Positions 1 to 9,210 of a stretch of DNA of 41,588 bases are shown here, piece by piece. Position 1 is the first letter of the stretch. Every line of letters starts with the position of its first letter. The translations under genes were made by a program, and so were the position numbers. The notes under the pieces are model-generated. The model worked only from the letters and a program-made list of their open reading frames with translations, was not told the DNA's origin and searched no databases. This DNA is from Cyanophora paradoxa (Eukaryota > Glaucocystophyceae > Cyanophorales > Cyanophoraceae): assembly GCA_004431415.1 (NCBI GenBank), contig QPMI01000348.1, positions 1 to 41,588 on the forward strand, in the 5' to 3' direction.

Positions 1-2352
1 CCTCGGTCTTCTCGACGAAGAAGTCCGCCTGGCTGCAATTGATCTCCGGCCCCAGGCAGGCGACGCCCACCGCTTCATGTCGTCGGCGAAGATCGCCAGC
101 TTGTCGGTCTGGTGGATGTCGTACGCCATCGAGGCGGCGAAGAATTCGTGCGGATGGTGCGCCTTGAGCCAGGCGGTCTGATAGGCGAGCAGCGCGTAGG
201 CGGCGGCGTGCGACTTGTTGAAGCCATAGCCGGCGAACTTGTCGATCAAGTCGAACAGCTCGTTCGCCTTCGCCGGCTTGATGTCGCTCTTGGCGCAGCC
301 CTCGACGAAGCGCAGCGCTGGGCGTCCATTTCCGCCTTGATCTTCTTGCCCATGCGCGGCGCAGAAGGTCGGCGTCGCCAGCGAGTAGCCGCCAGGATCT
401 GCGCGCCTGCATCACCTGTTCCTGATAGACAAAGATGCCATAGGTTCTTCGAGGATCGGCTTCAGCAGGATGTGCGGATATTCAATCTCTTCCTCCGTTC
501 TTGCGGCGCCGAACATCGGGATTTGTCCATCGGGCCGGGCGATAGAGCGACACAGCGCGATGATGTCGCCGAAATTGGTCGGACGCACGGCCGCCAGCGT
601 CGCGCATGCCTTCGATTCCAGCTGGAACACGCCGACCGTGTCGCCGCGCTGGAGCAGTTCATAGACCTTGGCATCGTCCCAGGCGAGCGTGTCGAGATCG
701 ACGTGACGCCGCGCCTTGAGCAGTTGCACCGCCTTTTGCAGCACCGACAGCGTCTTGAGGCCGAGAAAGTCGAACTTCACCAGCCCGCGCCTTCGACGAA
801 CTTCATGTCGAACTGGGTCACCGGCATGTCGGATCGCGGATCGCGATAGAGCGGCACAACTGGCCAGCGGCCGGTCGCCGATCACCACGCCGGCCGCGTG
901 GTGGAAGTGGCGCGGAAGCCCTCCAGCTTCATCGCATAGTCGATCAGGCGCTGACCTGATTGTCTTGTCATATTCGCGAACTCGGCGACGCCGTTCAGCG
1001 ATCGCTCCAGCGTCCAGGGATCGGTCGGATGGTTGGGCACAGCTTGGCAAGGCGATCGACCTGGCCATAGCTCATCTGCAGCACGCGGCCGGTATCCTTC
1101 AGCACGCGCGGCCTTCATTTACCGAAGGTGATGATCTGGGCGACATGGTCGCGCCATATTTCTGCTGCACGTAGCGGATCACCTCGCCGCGCCGCGTTTC
1201 GCAGAAGTCGATGTCGAAGTCGGCATGAGACGCGTTCCGGTTCAGGAAGCGCTCGAACAGCAGGCCCAGTTGCAGCGGATCGAGATCGGTGATGGTCAGC
1301 GCCCAGGCGACCAGCGATCCGCACCCGAACCCGGCCCGGCCCACCGGAATATCATGATCCTTGCCCATTTGATGAAGTCGGCACGATCAGGAAGTAGCCG
1401 GGAAGCCCATCTGGATGATGATGTCCATTTCGAACTCAACCGTTCGAAATAGGTTGCGCGCTCGTCCGCGATGATCCCAGCCTTTTCCAGCCGGGCCTCC
1501 AGCCCCGCGATCGACGGTCGCGCAGCATGATGCCCTCGCCCTCGATTCGCCGGCAAGGCTGGCAGGATCGGCTTGCGCTTGGGCGCCATCACCGCGCAGC
1601 GCTGGGCCACGACCAGCGTGTTGGCAGCGCCTCGGGCAGGTCCTCGAACAGCCGCTTCATCTCCGCCGCGGCTTCATCCAGGCATCGGGCGAGCTGGGCG
1701 GCGATCGGGCGTCTCGACATAGGCGCATCGGCGATGCACAGCATCACGTCATGGCCGCGTGGAATCCGGCTCGGCAAGCAGGTCGGGTTGGTCGCGACCA
1801 GCGGCAGATTGCGGTCATAGGCCAGGTCGAGCAGATGCGGCTCCGCCTGCCCTCTACCGGTCGACCGGCGGCAGATCTCGACATAGAGCCGATCGGGAAC
1901 AGCGCCTGAACCGGTCGCGTAGCGAGCGCGCGTCGGCTGATCCTCGCGAACAGCGCGCCAGCGCCCCTCGCGCCGGCGTGAGGCGAGCACCCTCGGTTCG
2001 CCCTTCCAGCGCGTCGAAGGTATGGCGCATCCTCCAGCGGCGATCGAGATGCGCCATCGAACGAGTCGCACAGGTTCGATAGCCGCTCGTCCTGCGCATA
2101 GAGCGCGAGCCAGTCGATCGCGCCGCGACACGTCCGGCATGTCGGCCGCTGACCGCCAGCAACGTGCCGATGATCGGCTGGATACCCGACTGATGCAGCA
2201 TCGCGAAGCTCATCGAGCGTAGAGACCGTTGCGATCGCCACCGCCGCCGGAAAACCCAGTTCCTTCGCACGCTTGGCGATCGCTTCGGCTCGATCGCGCC
2301 CTCCAGCATGGTGAAGGACGAGAAGACCGAAGCGGAACGAAGCCGAATGCAT
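1..2352 (-). CDS. dnaE: DNA polymerase III subunit alpha (partial, frameshifted)
   Basis: This is the replicative polymerase subunit of the Pol III holoenzyme. The chosen ATG at 2352 begins a protein reading MHS-FVPLR then [14 protein letters not shown], the classic DnaE PHP-domain N-terminus. Further in come [12 protein letters not shown], the polymerase segment with DFDIDFC (the catalytic Asp-x-Asp of the palm, about 1205-1230), [12 protein letters not shown], and a stretch around the Cys/His-rich TVGVFQLES and [17 protein letters not shown]. The gene runs off the left edge, so roughly the first 780 of about 1,150 residues are present. The reading frame changes many times while homology continues. 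An inactive dnaE would be lethal, so I treat these as missing bases in the sequence. The identification is secure; the exact protein cannot be read. Confidence 0.95.
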
Positions 2353-2659
2353 GACCCAAGTGTAGGGAGCCGCTCTCGGCAGCGCCACCCGCGGAGAGCG
2401 TTGTCCACAATTTTCAAGTCCTTGGGCTCAGGATTCTTCCCTACGCGCGGACTCGGACGGGTGCTCTCCTGAATGGCGGCTTCATTACCAATCGTTCACA
2501 TCATGGTTAACGGCAATAAACATTTCGCCGACGAAACGGAACGGTTCATCGGCGGATCAGAATTAGGCGTTATTATGGCAAACATAAGGCAAGCAAGGAA
2601 CCATATGTGGTTTCAGTGACTTACCAGAACAGAATCACCCTTTCTGACGAGTCGATGCC
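2353..2659. promoter_or_regulatory. Divergent intergenic region between dnaE and the mraZ-like gene
   Basis: These 307 bases separate dnaE (leftward) from the MraZ-like gene (rightward). No gene is visible. The part around 2480-2620 is clearly richer in A+T than the flanking genes and must hold both promoters, but I cannot place -35/-10 boxes with confidence. TTGTCCACAA at 2401-2410 differs by one base from the DnaA box TTATCCACA and lies about 50 bases upstream of the dnaE start. Confidence 0.5.
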
Positions 2660-3137
2660 ATGAATGCCCTTTACCATGGTAGCGAGCTCTGCGAGGTCGA
2701 TGCGGACGGCAGCGTCGCCGTCCCGGCCTTTCTCGCAGCCGCGCTGCTCCCGAAGCCAGCCCGAGATCATCGTCGCCAAGCACCAGGCGGACAGCTGCCT
2801 GGTCGGCTATGACCGCGCGCACCTTGCCACGCTCGCCGAGCGTGCCGAGCGCCGTCGCCTGGCCGAGGAGGAACAGGGCGCGGAGGCCGCGACCATTATC
2901 GCCGGATGCGCGACACCTTCGGCCTTTCCGAACGGATGCGACGCGACGCCAAGGGCTGCGCATCCCGGCTGCGATGCGCCATCTGGGCCGCATCGGCGAC
3001 CTCGCCCTGTTCGTCGGCGCCGGCGACAGTTTCGAGATATGGAACCGGCGCTCGCCCTCGAAAGCGGCGACGAGCATTTCCGCGCCCTGGCCGAATTTCG
3101 CCTGCGGATGCGCGGCAGCAGATCCAAGGGAGTGTAG
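2660..3137 (+). CDS. MraZ-like AbrB/SpoVT-fold protein (frameshifted)
   Basis: The protein is about 159 residues with two copies of the MraZ (AbrB/SpoVT swapped-hairpin) half-domain. The first is HGSELCEVDADGSVAVP (from 2675) and the second RRDAKG-IPAAMRHLGRIG then LALFVGAGDSFEIWN (about 2935-3050), matching the MraZ pattern DxxGRixIP followed by V-G-x-G-x-x-EIW. In the first copy the usual Arg of DxxGR is Ser. MraZ is a DNA-binding repressor of the division and cell-wall (dcw) cluster, normally just upstream of rsmH and ftsL. Neither is here: the next gene is an unrelated small protein. At least three frame switches occur. The start at 2660 has only a weak ribosome site. It could be a paralogue with another target, or another AbrB-type regulator. 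Confidence 0.75.
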
Positions 3138-3141
3138 TGAG

Positions 3142-3568
3142 ATGCGTATCCGTTGCAGCGTGATGGCCATGCCGCCGGCACCATCCATCATCACAACCAG
3201 GGCTCGACTTCGCGGTCTGCCACCATTGCGGCCGCGACCTGGTCCGCCCGAAGGCGGCGAGTGGAGCGAAGTGCCGGTAGGATTCCAGGTCGTGTGGCGC
3301 GAATTCGGCCGGGCGAGCGACGCCGCCTCGGTCGCCGACCGAATGGCGCGGATGGCGCCGCACCGCGCCGCCGCGACCCGCGGAACGCGCGGCCCGCGCC
3401 GCGCCGCGATCCGCGCGGCCGCCGTTCAGCGCCGACTTCGGCATGCTCGGCGCGCTCGCGAACCTCGGCAAGCTGGTGACCAGCGAGGTGGAAGACGACA
3501 GCACCGGCATCGAGGCCGATGGCCAATATGTGATCCGCCTGCCGCACACCGGCACGACGAAGCACTGA
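3142..3568 (+). CDS. Conserved-looking hypothetical protein with His cluster and CxxC
   Basis: The protein is about 140 residues, starting 4 bases after the mraZ-like stop and so probably cotranscribed with it. Reading across frame breaks gives an N-terminal GTIHHHNQG, then a CHHCGRDLV knuckle (about 3215-3240), then GGEWSEVPVGFQVVWREF, a proline/arginine-rich linker (3340-3425) and a C-terminal FSADFGMLGALANLGKL with a terminus ending HTGTTKH. The HHH plus CxxC could bind a metal, but no family was recognised. No signal peptide or membrane segment is visible. Function unknown. Confidence 0.6.
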
Positions 3569-3616
3569 GCCAAGCGATGCCTTAGGGACTGGGCCGGCAC
3601 AGCCCCATCCCCAAGT

Positions 3617-3654
3617 GCCGGCGGCGGAGCGCCTCCTCCCGTTCCGCCGCCGGC
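3617..3654. terminator. Strong hairpin between convergent genes
   Basis: GCCGGCGGCGGA (3617-3628) and TCCGCCGCCGGC (3643-3654) form a perfect 12-bp stem with a 14-base loop. It sits midway between the ends of two convergent genes (3568 and 3662). There is no T tract, so it is a likely bidirectional barrier rather than a textbook intrinsic terminator. Confidence 0.7.
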
Positions 3655-3661
3655 CAGCTTC

Positions 3662-4722
3662 TCAAGCGATGCTCGTTCGCAGCACCCGTGCTCCGCTTCC
3701 GCCGCGGCAGGTCCGCCACCCGTCCGTAGCGCCGATCGCCTTGGGCAGGCCTAGCATGCTCAGCAGATAGCCGACGATCGCGCTCCGCCATAGCCGACCA
3801 GCGGCGTCGGATAATTGCCCAGCGCCGCCGCCAGCACGATCGCCAGCCACAGCGCCCCGAACACTGCGTAGCCCGGATCGCGACGCCACCTGGCACGCGC
3901 CGGCACCAGCGACAGCAGCGATCCCGCCACCACCATCAGCCGGCGAGCGGGTGGACGGCGAAGGCAGTGAACAGGATCTGGTCGACAAAGGGCATGGCCG
4001 GCTGCACGTCTGGCTGGAGCAGCGTGGCGACCGAACCGGCACTGGCTGCCAGCAGTGCCAGCCAAACCTTCCGCTCGGGCGGACCAGTGCCAGCGCGGCG
4101 AGTCCGGCGGCGAGCGCGCCCGCCATCGCCCGGTCGGGCTGCAGCGCCAGCGCGCCCGCCGCAGCGATTACGCCCAGCGTCGAAAGCCGGTCCGCACGGC
4201 GGCGAAGCCGATCGCCAGCACCGGCACCAGGACGAGGCTCGGCTGGATGCTGAGCCCGTAGATCGAGATCCAGCGCGTTGCACCCTCGTTCGAGACGCCG
4301 AGCAGCCTGGCTGCGAGCAAGAACAGCCGAGCGCAAGCAGGACGGTCCCGCCGCGAGCAGCCGCGTGCGCGGCAGGTGCATGACGATCCCGACAGCAAGG
4401 AAGCCGATCAGCAGCGCCGCGAGGTTACGCAGCGGATAGCCGAACGGCGCACCGCCGATCGCCATGTACGCGATCCCAATCCGGTCGCGCCGATCGCGCA
4501 AAACCCACCCGCCTCTTCCACGCCACATCGCCCCGTCTCCTCCATGAACCCGCATCGCCTCGCCGATCGCGCCCCGCAGACAACCGAACGCGAAGCGGAG
4601 GGCTTCCGCCGACGCCGCAATCTCTCCGGTCTCGCGTCGCATCGCCTCGCCCAATGACCAAGCCGCGCGGGCAGCAGCGCCGCGGCAAGGTCGACGAGCG
4701 CCATCGCCAGCAGGCGGATCAT
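3662..4722 (-). CDS. FtsW/RodA/SpoVE (SEDS)-like membrane protein with shortened core (frameshifted)
   Basis: The protein is about 350 residues. The first ~90 (MIRLLAMALVDLAAALLPAR, then W-A-x-AMRRETGEIAASAEALRF and FGCLRGAIGEAMR) form a charged amphipathic module, which I infer is of the kind linked to PadR regulators. A multi-spanning part follows with SEDS signatures: GATRWISIYGLSIQPS (FtsW: GAxRWI...QPSE, here Leu replaces Glu), LLQPD (about 4010-4020) and NYPTPLVGYGG-SAIVGYLLS (about 3770-3810). SEDS proteins polymerise peptidoglycan. Only about 72 residues separate QPD from GYGGS, against roughly 190 in FtsW, so the large periplasmic loop with the catalytic Asp appears absent. The ATG overlaps the PadR stop (ATGA), implying coupling. 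The role is unknown and may be non-catalytic. Confidence 0.7.
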
Positions 4723-5014
4723 GCCGGCTTCCCCGCCAGCGCCGGTGCCACGCCGCGCAGCAGCTCGCGCGCAAAGGCCCGGCCGTCCGCGCTGAGCCGG
4801 TAAGCGTGCCGCGCGGCCGCCCTGGCTCGCTCGGCGGCTGCCACTGCGCTTCGAGATGCCCTGCCCTCCAGCCGGATCAGCAGCGGATAGAGCGTGCCCG
4901 ATTTTATTCCGGCCGCCCGGCCAGCGCATAGCCGTGCGACCAATTCTCCCCCGCCTCCAGCAGGATGGCGAGAAGGTTGCGAGCTGCGGGCGAAAGTGAA
5001 CGGTTCCGAACCAT
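4719..5014 (-). CDS. PadR-family transcriptional regulator (frameshifted)
   Basis: This is a small winged-helix repressor of about 98 residues. The start ATG at 5014 gives MVRNRSLSPAARNLLAILLE, then GENWSHGYAL, AAGIKSGTLYPLLIRLE (the PadR recognition helix and wing, consensus GxLYPxLxRLE) and a C-terminus RHAYRLSADGRAFARELL. PadR proteins bind palindromes near their own promoter and respond to small molecules. The gene overlaps the FtsW-like membrane gene by 4 bases, so the two form one operon and the regulator most likely controls it. A near-perfect palindrome lies just upstream (5026-5039). Two frame breaks interrupt the gene (around 4860 and 4915). Confidence 0.9.
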
Positions 5015-5025
5015 GGGACAATAAA

Positions 5026-5039
5026 TCTATCTAGGTAGA
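5026..5039. promoter_or_regulatory. Putative PadR operator
   Basis: TCTATCTAGGTAGA is a 14-base palindrome with 12 of 14 positions symmetric, placed 12-25 bases upstream of the padR start codon in a locally A+T-rich patch. Its position over the probable promoter or ribosome site fits autorepression. The assignment is inference. Confidence 0.5.
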
Positions 5040-5071
5040 CTTAGAGTCAACCCCTTCGCCTCGGGCGCGAC

Positions 5072-5080
5072 TTATCCACG
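5072..5080 (+). promoter_or_regulatory. DnaA-box-like site upstream of gyrA
   Basis: TTATCCACG matches the DnaA box TTATCCACA at 8 of 9 positions. It lies about 90 bases upstream of the gyrA start, in the gyrA/padR divergent region. One 9-mer match can arise by chance. Confidence 0.3.
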
Positions 5081-5172
5081 GGTTTCCGCTCCTCACGCGG
5101 GCGCGCGCGGGCGCGGGGTTGCAGGATGCTCGGCTCGTTAGGCCGTACGACACACTCAAGAACGAAAGCGCC

Positions 5173-5680
5173 TTGACCGACGAGACCTCCTCGCCGACCC
5201 TTCGGACATCAGCCCATCGCATCGTTGATGAGATGAAGCGAGCTACCTCGATTACGCGATGAGCGTGATCGTGGCGCGCGCGCTGCCGACGTGCGCGACG
5301 GTCTGAAGCCGGTCCATCGCCGCATCTCTATCCGCGCAGAAGCGGGTTCGTCTACAACCGCCCTATCGCAAGTCGGCGCGCTGGTCGGTGACGTGATGGG
5401 TAAATACCACCCGCACGGCGACAGTCGATCTACGACGCACTGGCGCGCATGACCAGGACTGGTCGATGCGCGTGCCGCTGATCGACGGCCAGGGCAATTT
5501 CGGCTCGATGGACCCGATCCGCCCGCCGCGATGCGCTACACCGAAGCGCGCCTGGCAAGGTCGCACTGCGCTGCTCGACGATCTCGACAAGGACACGTCG
5601 ACTTCCACCCAACTATGACGGTCGGAGAGCGAGCCGCGGTCCTGCCGCCGCTTCCCCAACCTGCTGGTCAACGGCGCGGC

Positions 5681-5730
<50 letters not shown>

Positions 5731-7808
5731 AGTGTCGACGCCTGCCTCGCCTATTCGACAATCGCGGCGATCACGACCGAGGAACTGATGCAGATCGTCC
5801 CGGTCCCGACTTCCCGACCGGCGCGCTGATCCTCGGCCGTCGGGCGCCGCACGCCTATCAGACCGGGCGCGGTCGATCATCGTCGCTCGCGCCACGAGTC
5901 GAGGAGGCGCGGCGACCGCCGCTCGATCGTGCTCACCTCGATCCCCTATCAGCAGGGCAAGAACGCGCTGGTCGAGAAGATCGCCGAAGCCGCCAAGGAC
6001 AAGCGGATCGAGGGCGTCAGCGACATTCGCGACGAATCGACCGCGAGGGCGTCGCATCGTCATCGACCTGAAGCGCGACGCACCCCGACGTCGTGCTCAA
6101 CCAGCTCTGGCGCAACACGCCCGCCCAGTCGCTTCCCGCCAACATGCTGGCGATCCGCGGCGGCCGCCCGAACTCTCACCTGCGCGACATCATCAGCCTT
6201 CGTCAAGTTCCGCGAGAGGTCATCACCCGCCGCTCGAAGTTCGAGCTGCCAAGGCCGCGAGCGCGCCACATCTTGCTCGGCCTGGTGATCGCGGTCACCA
6301 ACCTCGACGAGTGGTCAAGATCATCCGCGGTTCGTCGAGCCCGCTGAGCCCGCGAAGCTGCTCGCGCGCGAATGGCCGATCGCGAGATCGCGCCCTATAT
6401 CGCCTGGTCGAGGCGATCGAACCGAAGTCACCGGCGACAGCTACGCTAGCGACGCAGGTCCGCGCGATCCTCGACCTGCGCCTCCACCGCCTGACCGCGC
6501 TCGGCCGCGACGAGATCGGCAACGAGCTGAGGAACTGGCCGGCTCGATCGCCGAGTTGCTCGCGATCCTGGCGACCGCGTGAAGCTCTACGCGTGCATGC
6601 GTGAGAGCTGCCGAGGTCGCGACCATTCGCCACGCCGCGCCGTACGAGATCGCCCCGCCGCCGACGGCATCGAGGACGAGGACCTGATCGAGCGCGAGGA
6701 GATGGTCGTCACCGTCACCGTGCAGGCTATATCAAGCGCACCCCGCTCGACGCTTCCGCGCCAGGCCGCGGCGGCAAGGGCGCGCCGGCATGGCGACCAA
6801 GGACGAGGATGCGTCACCAAGCTGTTCGTCACCTCGACGCACACGCCGGTGCTGTTCTTCTCGACGCCGGCAGGTCTATCGCATGAAGGTCTGGCGCCTG
6901 CCCGAGGGCGGCCCGGCCACGCGCGGCCGGCCGATGATCAACCTGCTGCCGCTGGCCCGGCGAGACGATCTCCACCGTGCTGCCGCTGCCGAGGACGAGG
7001 CGACTGGGGCAAGCTCCATGTCATGTTCGCCACCGCGAAGGGCACGTGCGCCGCAATCGATGGACGCGTTCACCAACGTGCCTCGAACGGCAAGATCGCG
7101 ATGAGTTCGAGGCGAGGACGCCGACGACCGGCTGATCGGCGTCGCCTTGCTCGACGAAGGCGACGACGTGCTGCTCGCCACCCGCAGGGCAGGCGATCCG
7201 CTTCGCCGCCGACGACGTGCGCGAATTCCAGAGCCGCAACTCGACCGGCGTGCGCGGCATGACGCTGAAGACGGCGACGAGTCATCTCGCTGTCGATCCT
7301 CCACGCGTCGACGCGACACCGAGGAGCGCGAGCTATCTGCGCCGCCCGTGGAAGGAGAACGAGGCGAGCCCGACATGGCGCCGACGCTTCGAGCGCTGCG
7401 CCGCGAGCAGTTCATCCTGACCGTCTGCGCCAATGGCTATGGCAAGATCAGCTCGGCCTATGATTATCGCCGCACCGGTCGCGGTGGCCAGGGCATCACC
7501 AATATCGACAATATCGCCGCAACGGCCGGTGTCGGCAGCTTCCCGGCGAGCAAGGGATCAGCTGATGCTCGTCACCGATCAGGCCAAGATGATCCGCATG
7601 CGCTGGCGTCGATGCGCGTCATCGGCCGCAACTCGGCCGGCGTGCGCCTGTTCAACGTCGCGGACACGAGCATGTCGTCTCCGCCGCGCGGATCGAGGAA
7701 AGCGAAGGCGATGCCGAGGCGGAGCTGGGCGATGGCCCATCGCCGGCGACCCGACCCCGACGGCACCACCGGCGAGGATCTCGCACAAGGCCCGAGGACG
7801 GGCAGTAG
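5173..7808 (+). CDS. gyrA: DNA gyrase subunit A (heavily frameshifted)
   Basis: GyrA is the DNA-breaking subunit of the type II topoisomerase that supercoils DNA. The TTG at 5173 opens TDETSSP, and soon after comes [28 protein letters not shown] (about 5535) carries the catalytic tyrosine; [54 protein letters not shown] and the C-terminal wrapping domain with QARGGKG (the GyrA box) and [20 protein letters not shown] follow. It ends GEDLA...EDGQ at a TAG at 7806. In the quinolone region IYDAL is intact, but the preceding Ser codon lies at a frame break and cannot be scored. The span of 2,636 bases is short for a protein of about 900-920 residues, as expected if many single bases are missing. 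Confidence 0.97.
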
Positions 7809-7829
7809 GACCGTATTGGCATGACTGCG

Positions 7830-7922
7830 CCCGGCGAAGGCCGGGGTCCGGTTGCAATGTCGCTCGAGAGGTTGACGCACCTCACTCGCTGCGTCGAGAC
7901 CGGGTCCCGGCCTTTGCCGGGG
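7830..7922. repeat. Pair of inverted REP-like palindromes (BIME-like)
   Basis: CCCGGC-GAAG-GCCGGG (7830-7845) and CCCGGCCTTTGCCGGGG (7906-7922) are each hairpins, and with flanks GGTCCGG and CCGGGTC they are inverted copies of one another about 60 bases apart. The pair lies between gyrA and the DUF952 gene and may also end gyrA transcription. A closely related palindrome is at 36491-36511. Confidence 0.75.
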
Positions 7923-7945
7923 CGCAGCAAGGCTCAGGAAACGCC

Positions 7946-8292
7946 ATGGCCGACAATATCGCCTACAAGATCCTTACTGCGGATCAGATGCACGTCCTGG
8001 AGCATGAAGGCGTGTTCGAGGGCGCGCCCATCGACCTGGCGGACGGCTATATCCACCTCTCCACGCTGCGCAGGTGGAGGAGACGCTGGGCAAGCATTTC
8101 GCCGGCCAGGCCGGCCTGTGGCTTGCCGCCGTCGATCTGGAGGCCATGGGCGATGCGGTGCGCTGGGAGCCCTCGCGTGGCGGCCAGCTGTTCCCGCACC
8201 TCTATGCCCGGCTGCCGCTGGTCGCGGTGACGGCGTACAGCGAAGTGCATTACGAGCCGGACGGCGCGCTGCGCCTGCCGGTCGCGGGGTGA
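7946..8292 (+). CDS. DUF952-family protein (one frameshift)
   Basis: A small cytoplasmic protein of about 115 residues, the usual length for this family. It reads MADNIAYKILTADQM...GVFEGAPIDLADGYIHLST, then after a break near 8070 VEETLGKHFAGQAGLWLAAV, DAVRWEPSRGGQLFPHLYAR and PDGALRLPVAG. The YK(I/L)LT...DGYIHLST pattern is diagnostic of DUF952, whose biochemical role is unknown. It starts 24 bases after the REP pair and is followed by tRNA-Glu. Confidence 0.88.
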
Positions 8293-8336
8293 GGCCACCG
8301 ATCGCGAAATAAATTGCCCCTGCCCCCGGAAGGCGC

Positions 8337-8364
8337 TTGACGGGCATGCAGCTGCCCGTAATTG
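8337..8364 (+). promoter_or_regulatory. Sigma-70-type promoter of tRNA-Glu with spacer palindrome
   Basis: TTGACG (8337-8342), a 16-base spacer and TAATTG (8359-8364) form a near-consensus promoter whose start point would fall around 8371, just ahead of the tRNA at 8385. The spacer is nearly filled by ACGGGCA (8340-8346) and TGCCCGT (8353-8359), a perfect 7-bp inverted repeat. Confidence 0.6.
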
Positions 8365-8384
8365 CCCGCTTCCGCAGCGCTAAC

Positions 8385-8459
8385 GGCCCCTTCGTCTAGC
8401 GGTCAGGACGTCGCCCTCTCACGGCGAAAACACGAGTTCGATTCTCGTAGGGGTCACCA
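8385..8459 (+). tRNA. tRNA-Glu (anticodon CTC)
   Basis: The 75-base cloverleaf has acceptor arms GGCCCCT and AGGGGTC pairing in full with one G-U, the D-arm TAGCGGTCA, an anticodon stem TCGCC/GGCGA around a loop with CTC at 8418-8420, the T-arm CGAGTTCGATTCTCG and an encoded CCA at 8457-8459. It reads GAG (Glu). It stands alone, convergent with the pilus operon that ends 49 bases downstream. Confidence 0.97.
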
Positions 8460-8508
8460 GCGGCTGAAATATGCCGCGCCTGCCATCCTGCACGCCCCGG
8501 GTTCCCGT

Positions 8509-9210
8509 TCAGAACCGCTGCTGCATGCTCTGCGGCCCCTGCGCGATCCGATAGTCGACCGGACCGGCCATGGTCAGCGTCTGCTGCCAGACCTGCCGGC
8601 ATAGAGCCGCTTCGCAGGCAGCGTCACGCACACTGCCGGACGCGCGGGATCGCACTGCTTTCCTTCATAGATCTCGACATTGCTGTTGCCGGCATTGCGG
8701 AGGGTCAGCACGTTGCCGTTACGCTCCCGACGACTTTCACCGTCGGCTGCGCGGGACGATAGATGACGAGCACGTCATAGCCTATCAGCAGCTTCAGCGC
8801 GGTGACCGGCGCACTGACGGGCCCGCGACCGGCTTGACGGCGACGCGGTAGATCCGGTCCGTCGCCCGCGCGGCACGATCGCCGCGATGCGGATGAGCTT
8901 GTGCTCGCCTGGCTGGAGGATCAGCCGTTGCGGGGTGACGAGCAACCCGCCCGCGCCAGGATCGGTGATCGGCGTCCTGGTTTCGCCCGGGTGGCCGGAG
9001 ACACGATCTCGGCGGGCTCGACCGTCACATAGGAGACTTCGGTCCCGTCGTTCCATATGTCGATGTCCTGCGCGATCGCACCCGAGGGCAGGATATCGAC
9101 CACGGCCTGGCTGAGCACGATCCCGCCCTGGCAGGCAGGGCGAGGAGCCCGATGGACGCTGCGGCCGCAAGGATGCGCGTGCTGGTGAGAAAACGCGTCA
9201 GGGTCTGCAT
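8509..9210 (-). CDS. Periplasmic fimbrial chaperone (frameshifted)
   Basis: About 234 residues. It starts MQTLTRFLTSTRILAAAASI, a signal peptide, then IVLSQAVVDI, IDIWNDGTEVSYVTVEPAEI, GLLVTPQRLILQPGEHKLIR, YDVLVIYRPAQPTVKVV, NAGNSNVEIYEG and LYAGQVWQQTLTM. The pattern of a conserved N-terminal strand, a PxR...PG-x-x-x-x-R segment and a second Ig-like domain fits PapD/CsuC-like chaperones, which donate a strand to pilin subunits in the periplasm. It is the last gene of the pilus operon and overlaps the usher end by 13 bases. The family call is good; the subtype is inferred. Confidence 0.78.

Noticed and set aside
2809-3585. Single plus-strand frame of about 258 codons across the mraZ-like and small protein genes
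   Set aside because: It mixes real segments of two proteins with out-of-frame sequence; conserved motifs require switching frames and two separate genes.
5081-5172. GC-alternating CGCGCGCGGGCGCGGGG tract before gyrA as a special DNA structure
   Set aside because: Too short and within normal variation for a genome this GC-rich; no supporting element.
1-7808. dnaE and gyrA as pseudogenes
   Set aside because: Both are essential and conserved in every frame segment; the breaks are best explained by missing bases in the sequence.
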